From Hofstenia miamia (taxonomy: Eukaryota > Xenacoelomorpha > Acoela), in assembly GCA_004352715.1 (NCBI GenBank), contig SCFE01000036.1, positions 1,959,002 to 2,023,001 on the forward strand: 64,000 nt of DNA, in the 5' to 3' direction. Numbering within the stretch: the first letter of the stretch is position 1; every line of letters starts with the position of its first letter. Below are positions 46,900 through 58,330 of this stretch, piece by piece. A program made the position numbers and the translations under genes. Below the pieces are notes generated by a model. The model was not told where the DNA came from and did no database searches. It saw only the letters and a list, made by a program, of their open reading frames with translations.

Positions 46900-47914
46900 T
46901 GGTGACCATGACATCCAAGATCAACAACCTGGAAAAGAAGTTCTTTTACTAGAGAAACATTCAGTGGAACAATCCGCACACTGTGACAAGATCTATAAGT
47001 GAGAGTGGAAGTTAAGCAACAGGACAACTACATGGAAAGCAAACTAGTCAACAAAGAGAGCTACCTAAAACCCAAACCAGTTCACTTTAACAAGATCCCA
47101 GAATCGTGATCAAGAAGGAGCACTACTAAAAACCAAAGAAAATATGACAATAGGAAAAAAAGGCAGCGCAAAGAAAACAGCACCCAGGGTAGTAACCCCT
47201 AGAACAATGCAATCATCACCATACACCAGTGAAAATTCATCCCCCAACAGGGAACTACAGTCCCTACATTCACCCCCAGAGACGAACCCTCAAGAGATAA
47301 TCGATATGCTAAGAAGAAGCCAAGAAAATGAAGCACTTCTTAGGAATGAAATAGAACAATTAACAAACAAAGTCAGGCAGATGGAACGCCAAAACAAAAC
47401 CATCCTGAGTGAAATCAAATTAAATATGGAAATGCGACTAGAAAAGCAAAGCAACCTATTCCAAAACAAGATCAAAATCCTCACACACCAACTATCTGAA
47501 TCAAACAAAAGATTCTTAGAACAAAATCAACAATGGTAGGAAAAAGTCAGCAACTGAAAAGAACAAACAGACAGTTAATAGAGGACAATGATTTACAAGC
47601 AGGAGAACTGGAGCAACTAACGACAAACTAAGATTGCTACAGCAGAAGAAAACCAATTGAATGTACGGACCCATGAAATGGAATTTCATTCAAGGAAGGA
47701 GAGTGAATTGCAAGCACCGCACATGCCGGCTAACAAAGAAGTAATATATGAGGAATTGGACAAAGACTCAGTTGCTGAAAAACAGAAAATTATAAATGAG
47801 ATTATGAAAGCAGTAACCACACAACTACAAGAGAAAAACACAATAAAGAATCGCAATAAACCTAAGTACGAAAACTCAATTCTACCACAACTACCAGCCA
47901 ACAACACAATACCG
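46900..47914 (+). mobile_element. Internal region of a short LTR retrotransposon
   Basis: About 1 kb lies between copies 2 and 3, A-rich on the + strand, beginning with a candidate primer-binding site TGGTGACCATGACATCC. It holds only gag-like reading frames. No protease, RT or integrase is present, so the element would be non-autonomous, like TRIM or LARD elements. Confidence 0.6.
47144..47914 (+). pseudogene. Gag-like coiled-coil protein, broken
   Basis: The first frame starts at ATG 47144 and runs 131 codons: a basic, Ser/Pro-rich N-terminus (KKGSAKKTAPRVVTPR), then a heptad-rich coiled coil from EIIDMLRRSQENEALLRNEI through QMERQNKTILSEIK to NKRFLEQNQQW, stop near 47539. A second frame from about 47657 continues in similar acidic/basic style (ELDKDSVAEKQKIINEIM, then NRNKPKYENSILPQ) and meets copy 3 at 47915. 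Coiled coils and low-complexity basic ends are common in retrotransposon Gag proteins, and the location between LTR-like repeats supports this. No zinc knuckle is seen. A host coiled-coil fragment cannot be excluded. Confidence 0.5.
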
Positions 47915-48877
47915 TGTAGGGCAGCAATAATACTTTTGGCAAAACGATGGGGGCGAAATTGCTTCCATTATTTTTAGCTGCCATATTGGCAGACAAAAGT
48001 TCAAATTTGAAATCAACAGGTACTTTTCTGAATTTGCTATAAATTGATTCAAAACCTTGTAAGCAATTGAGAAAGAATTTTATTTGGAATTCTTATTTTG
48101 TTCTGTTAATATGGTTTGAATATTTATACGATGTCGAGCTAAACAAGTGGTGTTTAGTAGTAGTCTCGATCCATCATCAATATTGATTCTAGGGTCTTTG
48201 TGCCAGAATACGAAAGTGCACTTAGGTTAGGTATGGGAGTTTTTCTCTTTTTTAGCTGACTAGTGATCAACCAGTACATGTATTATAATAAATGAATTTG
48301 AAATATGGTCAGATGACCAAAACCTAAGTATTATAATATTATTATTTCAGATCCAAATTACTGACTATAAAATGAATGATAAATTGCCTGAGCATGTATT
48401 AAGTAATAAATGTATGTTAGGAAGCTGCTCAATATTAAACTATTTATTAAAGCCAATATATTCAGTAATGCCTACATGTAATATTAATTAAGCAGCTAGT
48501 AACAAGTCTGGTTGCACATGCATGCAACAGTTTTATGAAATAGAGTTTAAGTCAAATTGTGTCTTGTCTTGAGTATACACTGAGCTAGGATAGGGTACAC
48601 ATAAATTGTATCACTGAGCTGAGAGGTGGAACTCAACCAAATGGATCATTGAAGGACTGGTGAAACTGGATGCGGAGATCAGCTTTGGGCAGATGCCATT
48701 ATCAATCTTTGGAGAGATTGCTGTATGGCTTCCTCACCTAAATAGTGAATAGTTAAATCTAATTACATTATGTTAAAAGAAGTAAACAAAAGCTAAACAG
48801 TATCTAGTTAGTAAATCCCTACCCAAAAAGATACAACTAATGTTACACAGTAACAAACGATAAACAGTAATAATGCC
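47915..48877 (+). repeat. LTR-like repeat, copy 3 (putative 3' LTR, clipped)
   Basis: Starts TGTAGGGCAGCAATAATACT and runs parallel to copy 2, but stops at AATAATGCC, lacking the last 22 bp (TGGTCGAGGATG...). Its 5' first bases also differ slightly from those of copy 2. Confidence 0.75.
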
Positions 48878-48899
48878 ACAATGAGATGTCCCTAGCAAA

Positions 48900-49320
48900 A
48901 ATATCAAAATTTTTTCAGACTTTCTACTAATACCAACATCTCTAACTTCATGGACCTGTAATTCCTCATTTTCTTGTAATTTACAGTAAAAAACTGTATT
49001 GGGTATTTGTTCACATTATTGTTTTCAATGATAGGCATGCCTATTGTTACAGTACTTGCATCAAAGTTAACTGTAAATGGTAGTTTGTAATTTGGCATAT
49101 CTAGTGATGGCACTTTTTGAGATCTTCTCTGAATACTTTCAATTTGTCTTCATGATTCATGGTCTACTGAAATATGATGTTCTTTATTTAGTAGCTTAGA
49201 TATAAGGTTTGTTTTTCCTACAAGATTAGGATTAAAAGACCTGTAGTAATTCAGAAATCCTATAATCCACTGGATATCTTTCTTGGTTCTTAGTACCTTG
49301 ATCTTTTAAATGATGTTTTT
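48900..49320 (-). pseudogene. Ty3/gypsy RT-RNase H fragment
   Basis: On the minus strand, KTKKDIQWIIGFLNYYRSF (near 49240-49300) matches the gypsy RT connection motif normally ending in LGLxNYYRxF. After a stop, the RNase H start follows: PNYKLPFTVNFDAS with the first catalytic Asp, then YPIQFFTVNYKKMRNYRSMK and LVLVESLKKF, the usual ERNYxxxxxExLAxVxxxKxF region. The frame ends near 48904, just before LTR-like copy 3. The fragment is truncated on both sides and runs opposite to the gag-like ORF, so it probably belongs to another element. Confidence 0.78.
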
Positions 49321-49329
49321 TGTGATGGA

Positions 49330-50570
49330 CACTGCTCTAATCACCCTCCTAAATACTTCAATATTAATGAAAAAAAGTATAATTGTATGTGCACATTAAA
49401 AGGTACTCTGAAGAAACAATTTGATTTTTCACAATTCTAACAAACTAGTGTAATAACTAAAAATTCAATCACCACTAAATTAAAATCAAATAGGCTGAAA
49501 TCGAAATTCAAATAACTTGCATGTGATCTTTCTTAAATTATGTAAAATATATTTATCTAACAATAATAATTAATAAATGCTTATTTTTCTTTTCAATCTT
49601 AGAAATATATTAAAATGATTTTTAAAAATTCTTAAAAATTCGATTTGATAAATGTATCTAGGTTAAGTTTAATTGGCGTCTCATTTATTTTCTTGATAAC
49701 CCTATTCTTTCAATAATAAATTTAAGGAATGTTTTACGAAAGTTAAAATTTCATTAATGAAAATTTTAAACTATTACACATTTCAAGGATAGTTTTGATC
49801 TTTAATTTGAAAATAAATTAAAAATATATTTTCTTGGTATAACTTCAGAGTATTTTCAAATTCAAAATTTCTTATTAGGTTAGTAGATTTCAACCTACAT
49901 ATTTCGAGGTTGATGATTTGAGCTTGGAGTATATTTTTTAAAGAATTCTCATTCTAACTGAGTTGTTTCTCATTTATATATATATATATATATATATATT
50001 CATTAAAACCAAAAATATTCCCCACATTTTTTTATAGTGAAAGATTTCTTAATGCAAAGTTTTTAAGCATGTGAAAACAAACCGCAAGTTTGTCGTTTCT
50101 CTGGATTGAGACATGGATCGATCCAATCTATTGCTATTCACCGGATATGAATTAGAAAATTTACATTATGGAAATCCATGGATCGTTTTGGATCAAAATT
50201 AAAGGCTAATAGCTAAATCTATTCGTTCTTATGGTTAGTTTTTACCTGCATTGATAATGGAATAATTTAGGTAACATCAAATCTAATGTCAAAAATGCTT
50301 CCTCATGGATTCTCATTCATTAGGCGTGGAAACGTCTATGTTAAAGGAAAAGGACAGATGTTGACCTATTTTCTGGATGAATTTTAATTGAAGTTTTCAT
50401 AGGCCTTTGTAATTGTTTTTTGTTATTCGAAATATCATTGAATTACACATTCATTTTATACATTCTATATACATTTCTTATATATAATACCTATGTAATC
50501 TCGATAAATAAATAAATTCATAAATAAACAATATATATATATATATATAATAAAATTACATTCATTGGAT
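49330..50570. other. AT-rich DNA with (TA)n tracts
   Basis: (TA)n at about 49977-49999 and 50531-50549. Nothing else was recognised. Confidence 0.4.
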
Positions 50571-50571
50571 T

Positions 50572-50634
50572 TTTTACAGGTGGACGTTATATTTTGATTT
50601 TCTAAGAGTGGCCGGTTTAATTTTCCTGCTACTG
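50572..50634 (-). repeat. Orphan Tc1-like terminal repeat
   Basis: The reverse complement reads CAGTAGCAGGAAAATTAAAC then CGGCCACTC and is bordered by TA at 50635-50636. It resembles the terminus of the element at 20387-21990. The body would lie at lower coordinates, but no transposase or left terminus is found there. Confidence 0.5.
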
Positions 50635-51004
50635 TATTTTACCACCCTAAGCTAAAATATAGATATACATGCACATTTTCTATATCAATTTTCATATATC
50701 TATTTGGATGTTTCACAGCATTCATGATTTAATTAATTTTACCGTACTATACAAACATATTTCAAATCTAATTATCATACTGATTTCAATCAAAAAATGG
50801 CGTATAGAAAATATATATAATTTAATCGAATTGTATTAAAATTCCTTAACTAAAATACATTTTAACTATTATATATCAGCTTCCGAAAATCGACCATTTT
50901 GTTAGAATGTTATTCTTTATGCAAATACTTTTTATTAAAATGTCGGTTAAAATTACAGCTTTGTGCATAGTAGTTCGGATTAATTAAAAAAATTCAAATT
51001 TTAA

Positions 51005-51066
51005 GACCAAAGACCTCCTTGCTTCTATCACATTGCTTGTCTGTATGTTGAAATACCAAAGTATCT
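51005..51066 (-). repeat. Dong-like endonuclease snippet
   Basis: The minus strand encodes KILWYFNIQTSNVIEARR and matches the nucleotide sequence of 39464-39525. It follows directly on a Tc1-like transposase C-terminus. Confidence 0.7.
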
Positions 51067-51790
51067 TACCCTTTTGCAAGAATGACCGGGTGTATCTGTC
51101 TTGGGATTGATTCATATAAGGTATTAATAGTACTATCAGAAACTGAATAAAATTCAAATTCGAGCTTTTTCTTAATTGATCAAATTTTCGAATTTGTTTC
51201 CTACAACTCGATTTTTTATGACTTCCCATAAGGTTTCCATTATATTAAGGTCAGTTGATCTTGCTGGCATGATTCTTTCCTTGTATTCCATCATTTTTGA
51301 ACTTTTGTGGCATGGCGGATTGTTGTCTGTTGAAATATGCTGTTTTCATCTAGCAGAGGCTGTACATGGATGTTTAAATTTTGAATACATTTACTTCCAA
51401 TTAAAATTCCCATCCATCCTGACCATTTTTCAAAGCGCAGATAAATCCAACAACCATCAATTTTTTGGAGTCATTTGGAACTTTCTTTGATAAATGCTTG
51501 GACTTACATTGTTTCCTGTTCAGATGGTCTTCTGACAAACTACACATGTCTTCCTGAGAGTTGTACACAATTTTCATCTGAAAATATTACCTTCGCCTAG
51601 TCTAAATCTGCATGGTTTCTCTCTTTAACCAGGAGAATTTTTACTTGTATACGTGACAAAAGTGGTTTGCCTACCGCTCTGCTACCATATAGCCTATATT
51701 TGTTTAAAATTCTTTGAATTGTAGAATCATGCGCCATACATTTTTCAACTGTTTTGGCGACAAAGGTACCAGTGACAACCCAGGGATCAA
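51067..51790 (-). pseudogene. Tc1-like transposase relic
   Basis: The minus strand shows fragments in Tc1 order but in several frames: an N-terminal RILNKYRLYGSRAVGKPLLS segment (near 51660-51700), KVIFSDEN with the first Asp (near 51580-51600), a degraded QQDNAPCH region (near 51330) and STDLNIMETLWEVIKNRVV (near 51230-51280), where the catalytic Glu is kept. The C-terminal SIPxxxxRxxxxG-type region (PYMNQSQDRYTRS) is at about 51080-51120. Many stops are present. Inverted termini were not found, so the borders are approximate. Confidence 0.75.
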
Positions 51791-51799
51791 CGCTAATGT

Positions 51800-52009
51800 G
51801 AAAAACATTAGTCTGAACTATTATGCATACGTGTGTGTGTATTAAAATTTCTTAAATAGTCTTAAATTGGTTAATATAATTATGTGATGTATATGATTAA
51901 GCGTGTTGTAGTGCAATTATAAAAGTTAGCATAATATTTCAAGTTGGGAATATACATAAATAGGAATGAAGAAAGCACGAATTATCATGATCATATTATT
52001 ACAGTAGTA

Positions 52010-52051
<42 letters not shown>

Positions 52052-53735
52052 GCAAGAAATTATTTAATACAATTTTATTTTCAAAATTGCCCCATAGACA
52101 TGTTATTATTATTATTATCATTATTATTATTATTATTATTGGTATTTTTAATATTTTATTGATTTTCTAGGCCATAGAAACTTCCATATTCAATTGGTAT
52201 TTTGACGTATAATATATTTATCAAGAGAGTTCACCATTTGCTAATAAATTTGAGATAATTTGAGTTTTGGTAGAAAATAATTTTTTTTACTTTCAAGCCA
52301 TTCAGTCGATTGTGATTCAGAAGGAAGGGATTAATGTTCTCCTGCATTGCCCTAATAATAAGAGTTTGCACTTGGGTTTTGGCATTTAGGATCAAGCAAC
52401 TGTTATTTATGATATGTCTTTTGCTAATAACGTACTTCTTCTAATAAGCTTGCTAAGTATTATTATTATTATTTGTTCCATGTTTCTATGGCTGTCTTGA
52501 TGCATATTTCCTAGAATAGTGAAATTGATGTTTTAAATTTAATGATAAAAGCCTAATGCAGTTTTAAAATAGTATAAATTGAATAATCCACTTTGGAAAT
52601 GCCTCATACTAATGAGAGAAACAGAAAATACAAACTACTTCAATGTAATTCTAATTCTATTTAAAATATATTTATTGTGAAATGCTTTTTGATGAATATT
52701 ACTACAAAATTTACATTACTGTGAAAATAGTTCTTTTCAAATCCCATGATTTTTAATCCCCATGTGTTTCAAAACATAAGCAAAGCATCAAACAATTTTC
52801 ATAAATTCACTTTGATAGGTTGCAATAGTATTTCAAATTTTAATTTTACATTTAACCAAAAAAATTGCTAAGAGTATAGTGATTACTGTTTGTGTACTGC
52901 ATACTGCTTAAGAATTTTGAAAAAAAATAAAAATCCAAATGCTCTATCTTAATGGAGATTATATCCGGGCACGGATCTGGTTCAATAAAGATTGAAGAGT
53001 AGATATTAACTAGTTACAGCAAATGATTTTCTTAATTAACAAATAATTGTATTAAGCCTTTAGTATGAATATCAGTTCATTGTTTGATAGATTTACAACC
53101 GTCTTATTTAAGCATTGAGTTGCCATATTAAGTTAATAAGATGAATTTTGAATAATACTTTACACAAAAACTGCGCCATTTGGCTCTTACCAATTTTTTC
53201 TACAAACTTTTGAACATATATTATTATTGCATGTGTTTCCACCAATAGAATTAAGCGCATTAGAAAAAACATTATTTTTTAGGCTGTTTGCCAATATTTT
53301 TACCGGTCATGTGATGTTGTTAGCTGAAAATGATTTGAAAGTTCATAACGACTTGCATTTTTATGCAGATTTTCAATAGCAGAAAAATATTCCTATAATT
53401 GCAAAATTATTGGTTTGAAATATTTTCAGAAGAAAATCCGACAACACAATATCCAAATCATTTCCAACAATTGAATTACAAATATATCTATTGGAATTTG
53501 ATTAAGCTATATTCCTTAAGTAAACGTAATCGCAAATTAGTGGAATACACTTTCTACACAATTATTTAAAAAAACATAATTAACGCTAGTAATTTGTATG
53601 CTAATAAATAATAACTAAAAACATAGTGATAGTTTCTACATTTTTAAGCATAATATTTTAACACACTTAAGCACATAACACAATCCTAAGAGTTTCATTT
53701 TTCAACACTAAATAACTTTACCTATAATGGATACG
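51800..53735. other. AT-rich DNA with microsatellites
   Basis: (TA)n at about 52011-52049, (ATT)n at about 52098-52141 and a short (ATT) run near 52459-52471. No gene was recognised. Confidence 0.4.
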
Positions 53736-53739
53736 CATA

Positions 53740-54102
53740 GGTTTTGTGCTTAGACTTGTCACACTGTATGTTTGTAGCAAATGTGTGCATGCTTCTGATT
53801 TGTGTAAACGTTCAGGACTTGTCAAACATCATACTGTCAATGGTTCCAAATGTGAAAGTTCAGGGCTACCACCTCGTTCACTTGGAATAACGCCTGTATT
53901 TCCCTCACTTTCTGATACTGAAATGTTTTCTATTCCTACAAGAAAGATTGTTCCAATCAGCTGCCGTAATCTCTGAGCTAAAGCTGTGAATCACTCTTTT
54001 AGTAAGGTTAAGCGGGAACCAAGTTTCATTAATCATTGGGTGGAGATTTTTATTTTGCCTGCTTGTGTTCTNGGTTTTGTGCTTAGACTTGTCACACTGT
54101 AT
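53740..54102. repeat. 30-bp direct repeat across a single N
   Basis: GGTTTTGTGCTTAGACTTGT and the next ten bases occur at 53740-53769 and again at 54073-54102; the N is at 54072. Same pattern as at 17763, suggesting contig ends that were not merged. Confidence 0.75.
53746..54071 (+). pseudogene. Possible non-LTR retrotransposon ORF N-terminal fragment
   Basis: The frame contains YVCSKCVHASDLCKRSGLVK, a CxxC...H-like finger, then a Ser/Pro-rich linker and IPISCRNL-type start near 53955, a stop, and KVKREPSFINHWVEIFILPA near 54005-54060. The order finger, linker, CRxxxA...W..L..LP.CVL is reminiscent of N-terminal parts of some LINE ORF2 proteins. This is a pattern judgement without alignment, and the fragment ends at the N. 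It may be something else. Confidence 0.3.
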
Positions 54103-54199
54103 TGCGTTGCATATCTAAACTTCAGCATTGAACTTAAATCATTACAATTTAAGGCTATTCAAAAAATTTTAGCTTGCTTTAAGCTTTCCATTCTGCATA

Positions 54200-54201
54200 T
54201 A

Positions 54202-54275
<74 letters not shown>
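54200..54275. repeat. (TA)n microsatellite
   Basis: Long TA run with one interruption (TATATGTATA). Confidence 0.9.
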
Positions 54276-54639
54276 TTCGTGATTCTAGATAAGACATTTT
54301 TATAAATCAAACAATGAAAATGAACTCAAAGTTATCAAAATTTAATGAAAGAAATGAATGTAGATACACAAAATGGAATAGAATATGAAATTTAGAACTT
54401 TATCAATGACTTTAGCTAATTGAAATATATTCCAGCAACAACAATGCGAATTCAAACATGTCGGAGTCGATGCATAATTTTCTTTGAAATTTGATAATTT
54501 TTTCAAACAGCGTATGCGTTACTGCAATTCCATAATTTGAATGGAAAAATGTAGATTTGGACTAGTGTGATAACAAGTAGGAATCCTTGCACACTTTGCC
54601 ACAATTTCTATTGTTTCATAATACTGCAATCTGCAATCA

Positions 54640-54722
54640 TTGAGAAAATTTTAACCCTATTTTAACCTGATTAACCGGCTCTTGCAGATTAATCGGGTTT
54701 AACCGGACCGGATCCAGCACTA
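54640..54722 (-). repeat. TTAACCGG-rich putative hAT-like terminus
   Basis: The minus strand starts TAGTGCTGGATCCGGTCCGG and contains TTAAACCCG, CCGGTTAATC and GGTTAAAA motifs. It is related to the end at 29595-29690. The partner terminus is not identified. Confidence 0.35.
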
Positions 54723-54724
54723 GT

Positions 54725-55560
54725 TTCTACTAGTGTTAATCACACTGTGGAGGTTTGATGTACAAAAAATATGCTAAAAATACACTTACAAGCTGAGAAT
54801 TGGTGTCAACTTTTTTTTTTAGAAATAATGCAAAGAAGAAATTCGAGAAATGCTGAATCTCAGAGAAAGAAGCTTAGATACATGTAGATATTTCTAGAAA
54901 TGCTGAATGTATTTTAAGGAACTTCAGATAATTTTATGTCAACTAATCAAAATACTATTGTTTTTCCTGAATTGCCTCATTGTTTTTTGAATGTAGTCAG
55001 ATGTCAAAAACAGCAAATTAGAAATCTTAAAAAAGCTCATTCATTGCTTTGGTTGCTTAAAGCAAATTGTTATATCAAATACTGATCTCTGGGAGAGGTG
55101 TTTTTATGGCTCTCTTTAATTGATTTTACTGCAAATTGCCAAACCGTGATTAAGTAGGCCAAGCCGAGGCTTATAAGTAAATCATAGGGCAATAAAATAC
55201 TGAATAATTTGATTAAATTCGAACCAATATAACCGCAAACCCTGATGACAATGAGTAACGCGCAAACCTCAAATGATTTTTTGAATGAGTAGTATTCTGA
55301 AATCTGTTGGGCCAGTTTTTTTATTCAAACAACTTGCTCCAAGGTTCTTGGGTGTATTAGGACATGACCCATCATATTACGCTTGCAAACTGTGTTGATT
55401 CTCCCTTGCCAAAACGTTTTCAACCTTAACGAAGGGATTTTCATAAGTCAGTAGCTTGTCTAAGGGTAGACTAATTGCTCAAAGCATACAAGTATATACT
55501 TAAATATTTATCAGAGTTGAGTACGAACCTAAATTATTAAGGCCTCTCCAAGGCACACAC
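54725..55560. other. AT-rich DNA with one dispersed repeat
   Basis: Holds the counterpart of 26319-26392 at 55194-55262. Nothing else was recognised. Confidence 0.4.
55194..55262 (+). repeat. Dispersed repeat, copy 2 (partner at 26319)
   Basis: ACTGAATAATTT, TTAAATTCGA, CAAACC and TGACAATGAG blocks are in the same order as at 26319-26392. Confidence 0.55.
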
Positions 55561-55566
55561 CTTCAA

Positions 55567-55735
55567 TAGTAATATAATATATTAAGTAATATAAAGTAAT
55601 ATAATGTAATATAATATAATATAACATAACATAACATAATATAATATAATATAATGTAATATAATATAATATGATATAATATAATATAATATAACATAAC
55701 ATAACATAATATAGTATAATATAGTATAATATAAT
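55567..55735. repeat. ATAAT pentanucleotide array with higher-order period
   Basis: The basic 5-bp unit ATAAT varies to ATAAC, GTAAT and AGTAT. The block TATAACATAACATAACATAA occurs near 55620 and again about 70 bp later, giving a longer repeat unit. Confidence 0.85.
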
Positions 55736-55744
55736 TCAAAATTG

Positions 55745-56145
55745 TAATGGTTGAAATTGAAAAGCTTATCACTGTCCCATACCGATCCCATAGTTTGTTT
55801 TCTAATCGTATTCCCAATACCTTCGCAGATCCTTCAGGCATCTACAGAAAAATCCACCAAGTATATTGAATAAAATTTTGTGCAATATAAGAGAAAAGTC
55901 ATTTTAATTGTTAACCGCCACAATAATTAAATTGCCAGGCTGTCAAGATTAATCGATTACAGATTACTAGATCAGCTATATACGTATTAATCGATTAGGA
56001 ATTTGAAAATCGATTAATCCCATTGCTAAAACAAATCATAAAATTTAATTTGACTCACTCATTTTGACAAACTAATTCGTGCCTTCGTATGATTATGATA
56101 AAAATATGGCCGTGAAAACCAAACTATTCTTGCTGAGAGTCTAGC
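55745..56145. other. AT-rich DNA, nothing recognised
   Basis: Contains ATCGATTA-type motifs near 55950-56010. No gene was recognised. Confidence 0.3.
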
Positions 56146-56149
56146 TATA

Positions 56150-56318
56150 AACCAAACGAGCTTTGATGTTAAAATTATTAGGCTACATCATGGCTGCTTC
56201 CTTTGTACAAACTTTGTAAGAAATTTCGGACTTTTTTGCTTTTACATCATTTCTACAATGAAAATGTCCCTGATTAGTCGTGAAAGAAAGTGTCATGTTT
56301 GGAACTGCCGAAAATCAA
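56150..56318 (+). repeat. Dispersed repeat, copy 1 (partner at 58328)
   Basis: Shares GCTACATCAT/TCTACATCAT, AACTTTGTAA, TTTTGCTTTT, ATCATTTCTA and TTTGGAACTGCC in order with 58328-58507. Both copies end at GAACTGCC. Confidence 0.7.
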
Positions 56319-56319
56319 T

Positions 56320-57875
56320 GCAGTACTGTACTGGAAACAAAAAAGTTAATAAAAAATTAAGTAATGCTAATAAATAAAGGCGTTTTTAGCACATTAAATA
56401 TTGAGTTTTAATAGACCACACACAAGATTTTTTAACACCTCAAGTGACACTTTGGTACATAGTAAATGCACTAATATTGAACTAATTCAAAAGATGTTAT
56501 CCGTTTAAAACATTGCAACATATCATCATAAATTACAATTCATAATGCATTAATAAATATGTGAATGCGATTTGTGCCTTGATGCCTACACTATTACAAT
56601 TGGAACTATTTGAGAAGTAGTACATTTGATATATATATATGTACAGAGTGCAAATGAGCTTAAATATTTGAAGGGTTTTCTTATGTTTGACAAACAGAAC
56701 TGGTAAAAAGTTTCCATGTCAATTCGATCACAATTTTACAATAATCTTTCTGACAAGCAAATATACAGATAAACCAAATCCAATAACAAAAAATAGATCG
56801 AAATATCAAGTTAAATTTAGATAATTAGCACCAACTTCAAAAATCTTTAAATTCAAATAAACGCAGCTTTTTTGGAAAGGTTTTCCTGGTTGATTCATTT
56901 CACAGATAATATGGCCATTTTGAAATATTTCATTCATAATTTAACGGAGACGGTAGAGCGAAAATCTAATTCACAGGTACAATTAGCTAACTAGGTTAGT
57001 AATTACAATTAATAAACAATTCATAGTACCTAGTCTATTGTTGAAATTAAATTTTATAGGTATTATCTCATGCAATCTTTAAAACAAACAAATAATAAAC
57101 TGCTTAAGTATACACGTTTATAATGCCCAACACTGCTTTTAGCAAATTATGCTGAAATTTTGGGGAATTAAAATCTGTCTCAATGGGAAAAAGTTGAAAG
57201 AAGTTTATTTTAGTTTTATGACTTTTATTCTGCATGTGCTGTGCAAAATTTCCTTATTAATCAGATCCACTGTAGCACTTAATAATAAATCTATTAACCT
57301 AATTTACTACTACTAACTTGTATTTATAAAGCATCTAATAGAGTCATATACACAATTGTCTAGAAGCTATAATATTTCATATCCGTTTACTAAATATTAT
57401 TAATAAACATTATTCTATGACAAAATTTCAAAGAAAGACATAAACTCTTAAATGAACGTTTACATAATGACACATGGACTATAAACAATATTTATAAATG
57501 AAAACTATTTTTAGATCTGCAGTCTTATAGCACAAATCCTAATAAATGATAAAATGTCCCTGGATTTTTCATTCGAATTTTATCCCAACACCTAATTGAC
57601 AAGATGTATAAGATGTGCAGGTTTTTAATAATTTTAAATCATATGTGATGACGTCCAAGAGTTCACTCTCTAAATTTGCTGAGATTAGATTTATCTTAGA
57701 TGTTTGCTGCCACACATTATGTCGCACAATTTTTGACATGATTATCCAAGCATTCCAATAGTTTTTCTTGCTATAGAGGCTTTATTTTTCAATGATGATA
57801 TCTAAGCAATATTTTAGAGGATAGAAACCTGCATTTTAATTATTATTATTTTTACAATTATTATTATTATTATTT
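56320..57875. other. AT-rich DNA, nothing recognised
   Basis: There are short (TA)n at about 56629-56640 and (ATT)n at about 57839-57872. No coding or RNA signature was recognised. Confidence 0.35.
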
Positions 57876-57876
57876 G

Positions 57877-58330
57877 AAATTTTGGCGATTAAACTTAAAA
57901 ATTACTGCTTTCACCAAAATTCAATTAAGTTACTTATGCGTTTTTTTAGAAAACAGAAACAACGTCAATTATTTAATAATAGGAAATCTGAATACGTTAC
58001 AACCGATCGAGGAATGCCTCAAGACATAGTGCCAGGGAAAACTTTATTTGCAAAATATGTAAATGAAATTATGAAACATGTGAAATATAGGGAAATATAC
58101 CAATTTTGCTGACGATACTTGCCTCATAAATTCTGGTAAAGATGCATTTAGGGCCACGAAAAATTTATAGTGATATTGAAAATCTTTCTAGTTATTTCAC
58201 ATCCAAACAATTAAAAATCAATATTTAAAAACGCAATTCGTTATAATTCCCCCCCATGCTGTAAAAGAAATAACAAACAAAATCGAACTAACTGTTAACG
58301 ACGTTCAGATAAAACAAAGTGATCATGCTA
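57877..58330 (+). pseudogene. Non-LTR retrotransposon RT palm fragment
   Basis: The frame from about 57930 contains RKQKQRQLFNNRKSEYVTTD and RGMPQDIVPGKTLF, the RGxPQGSVLGPxLF motif of LINE RTs, followed by YVNEIMKHVK. A one-base shift then gives NFADDTCLINSG (58102-58137), the catalytic FADD box, and ENLSSYFTSKQLKINI (near 58165-58220), after which the frame breaks at a run of C near 58250. RT would copy element RNA at the target site. The upstream and downstream parts are missing. The clade looks like the CR1/jockey/L2 assemblage; it may belong with the C-terminal fragments at 23.7 or 41 kb, but no overlap allows a test. Confidence 0.78.

Noticed and set aside
55563-55841. 92-codon minus-strand frame of Tyr/Ile/Leu repeats
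   Set aside because: Translated ATAAT pentanucleotide array.
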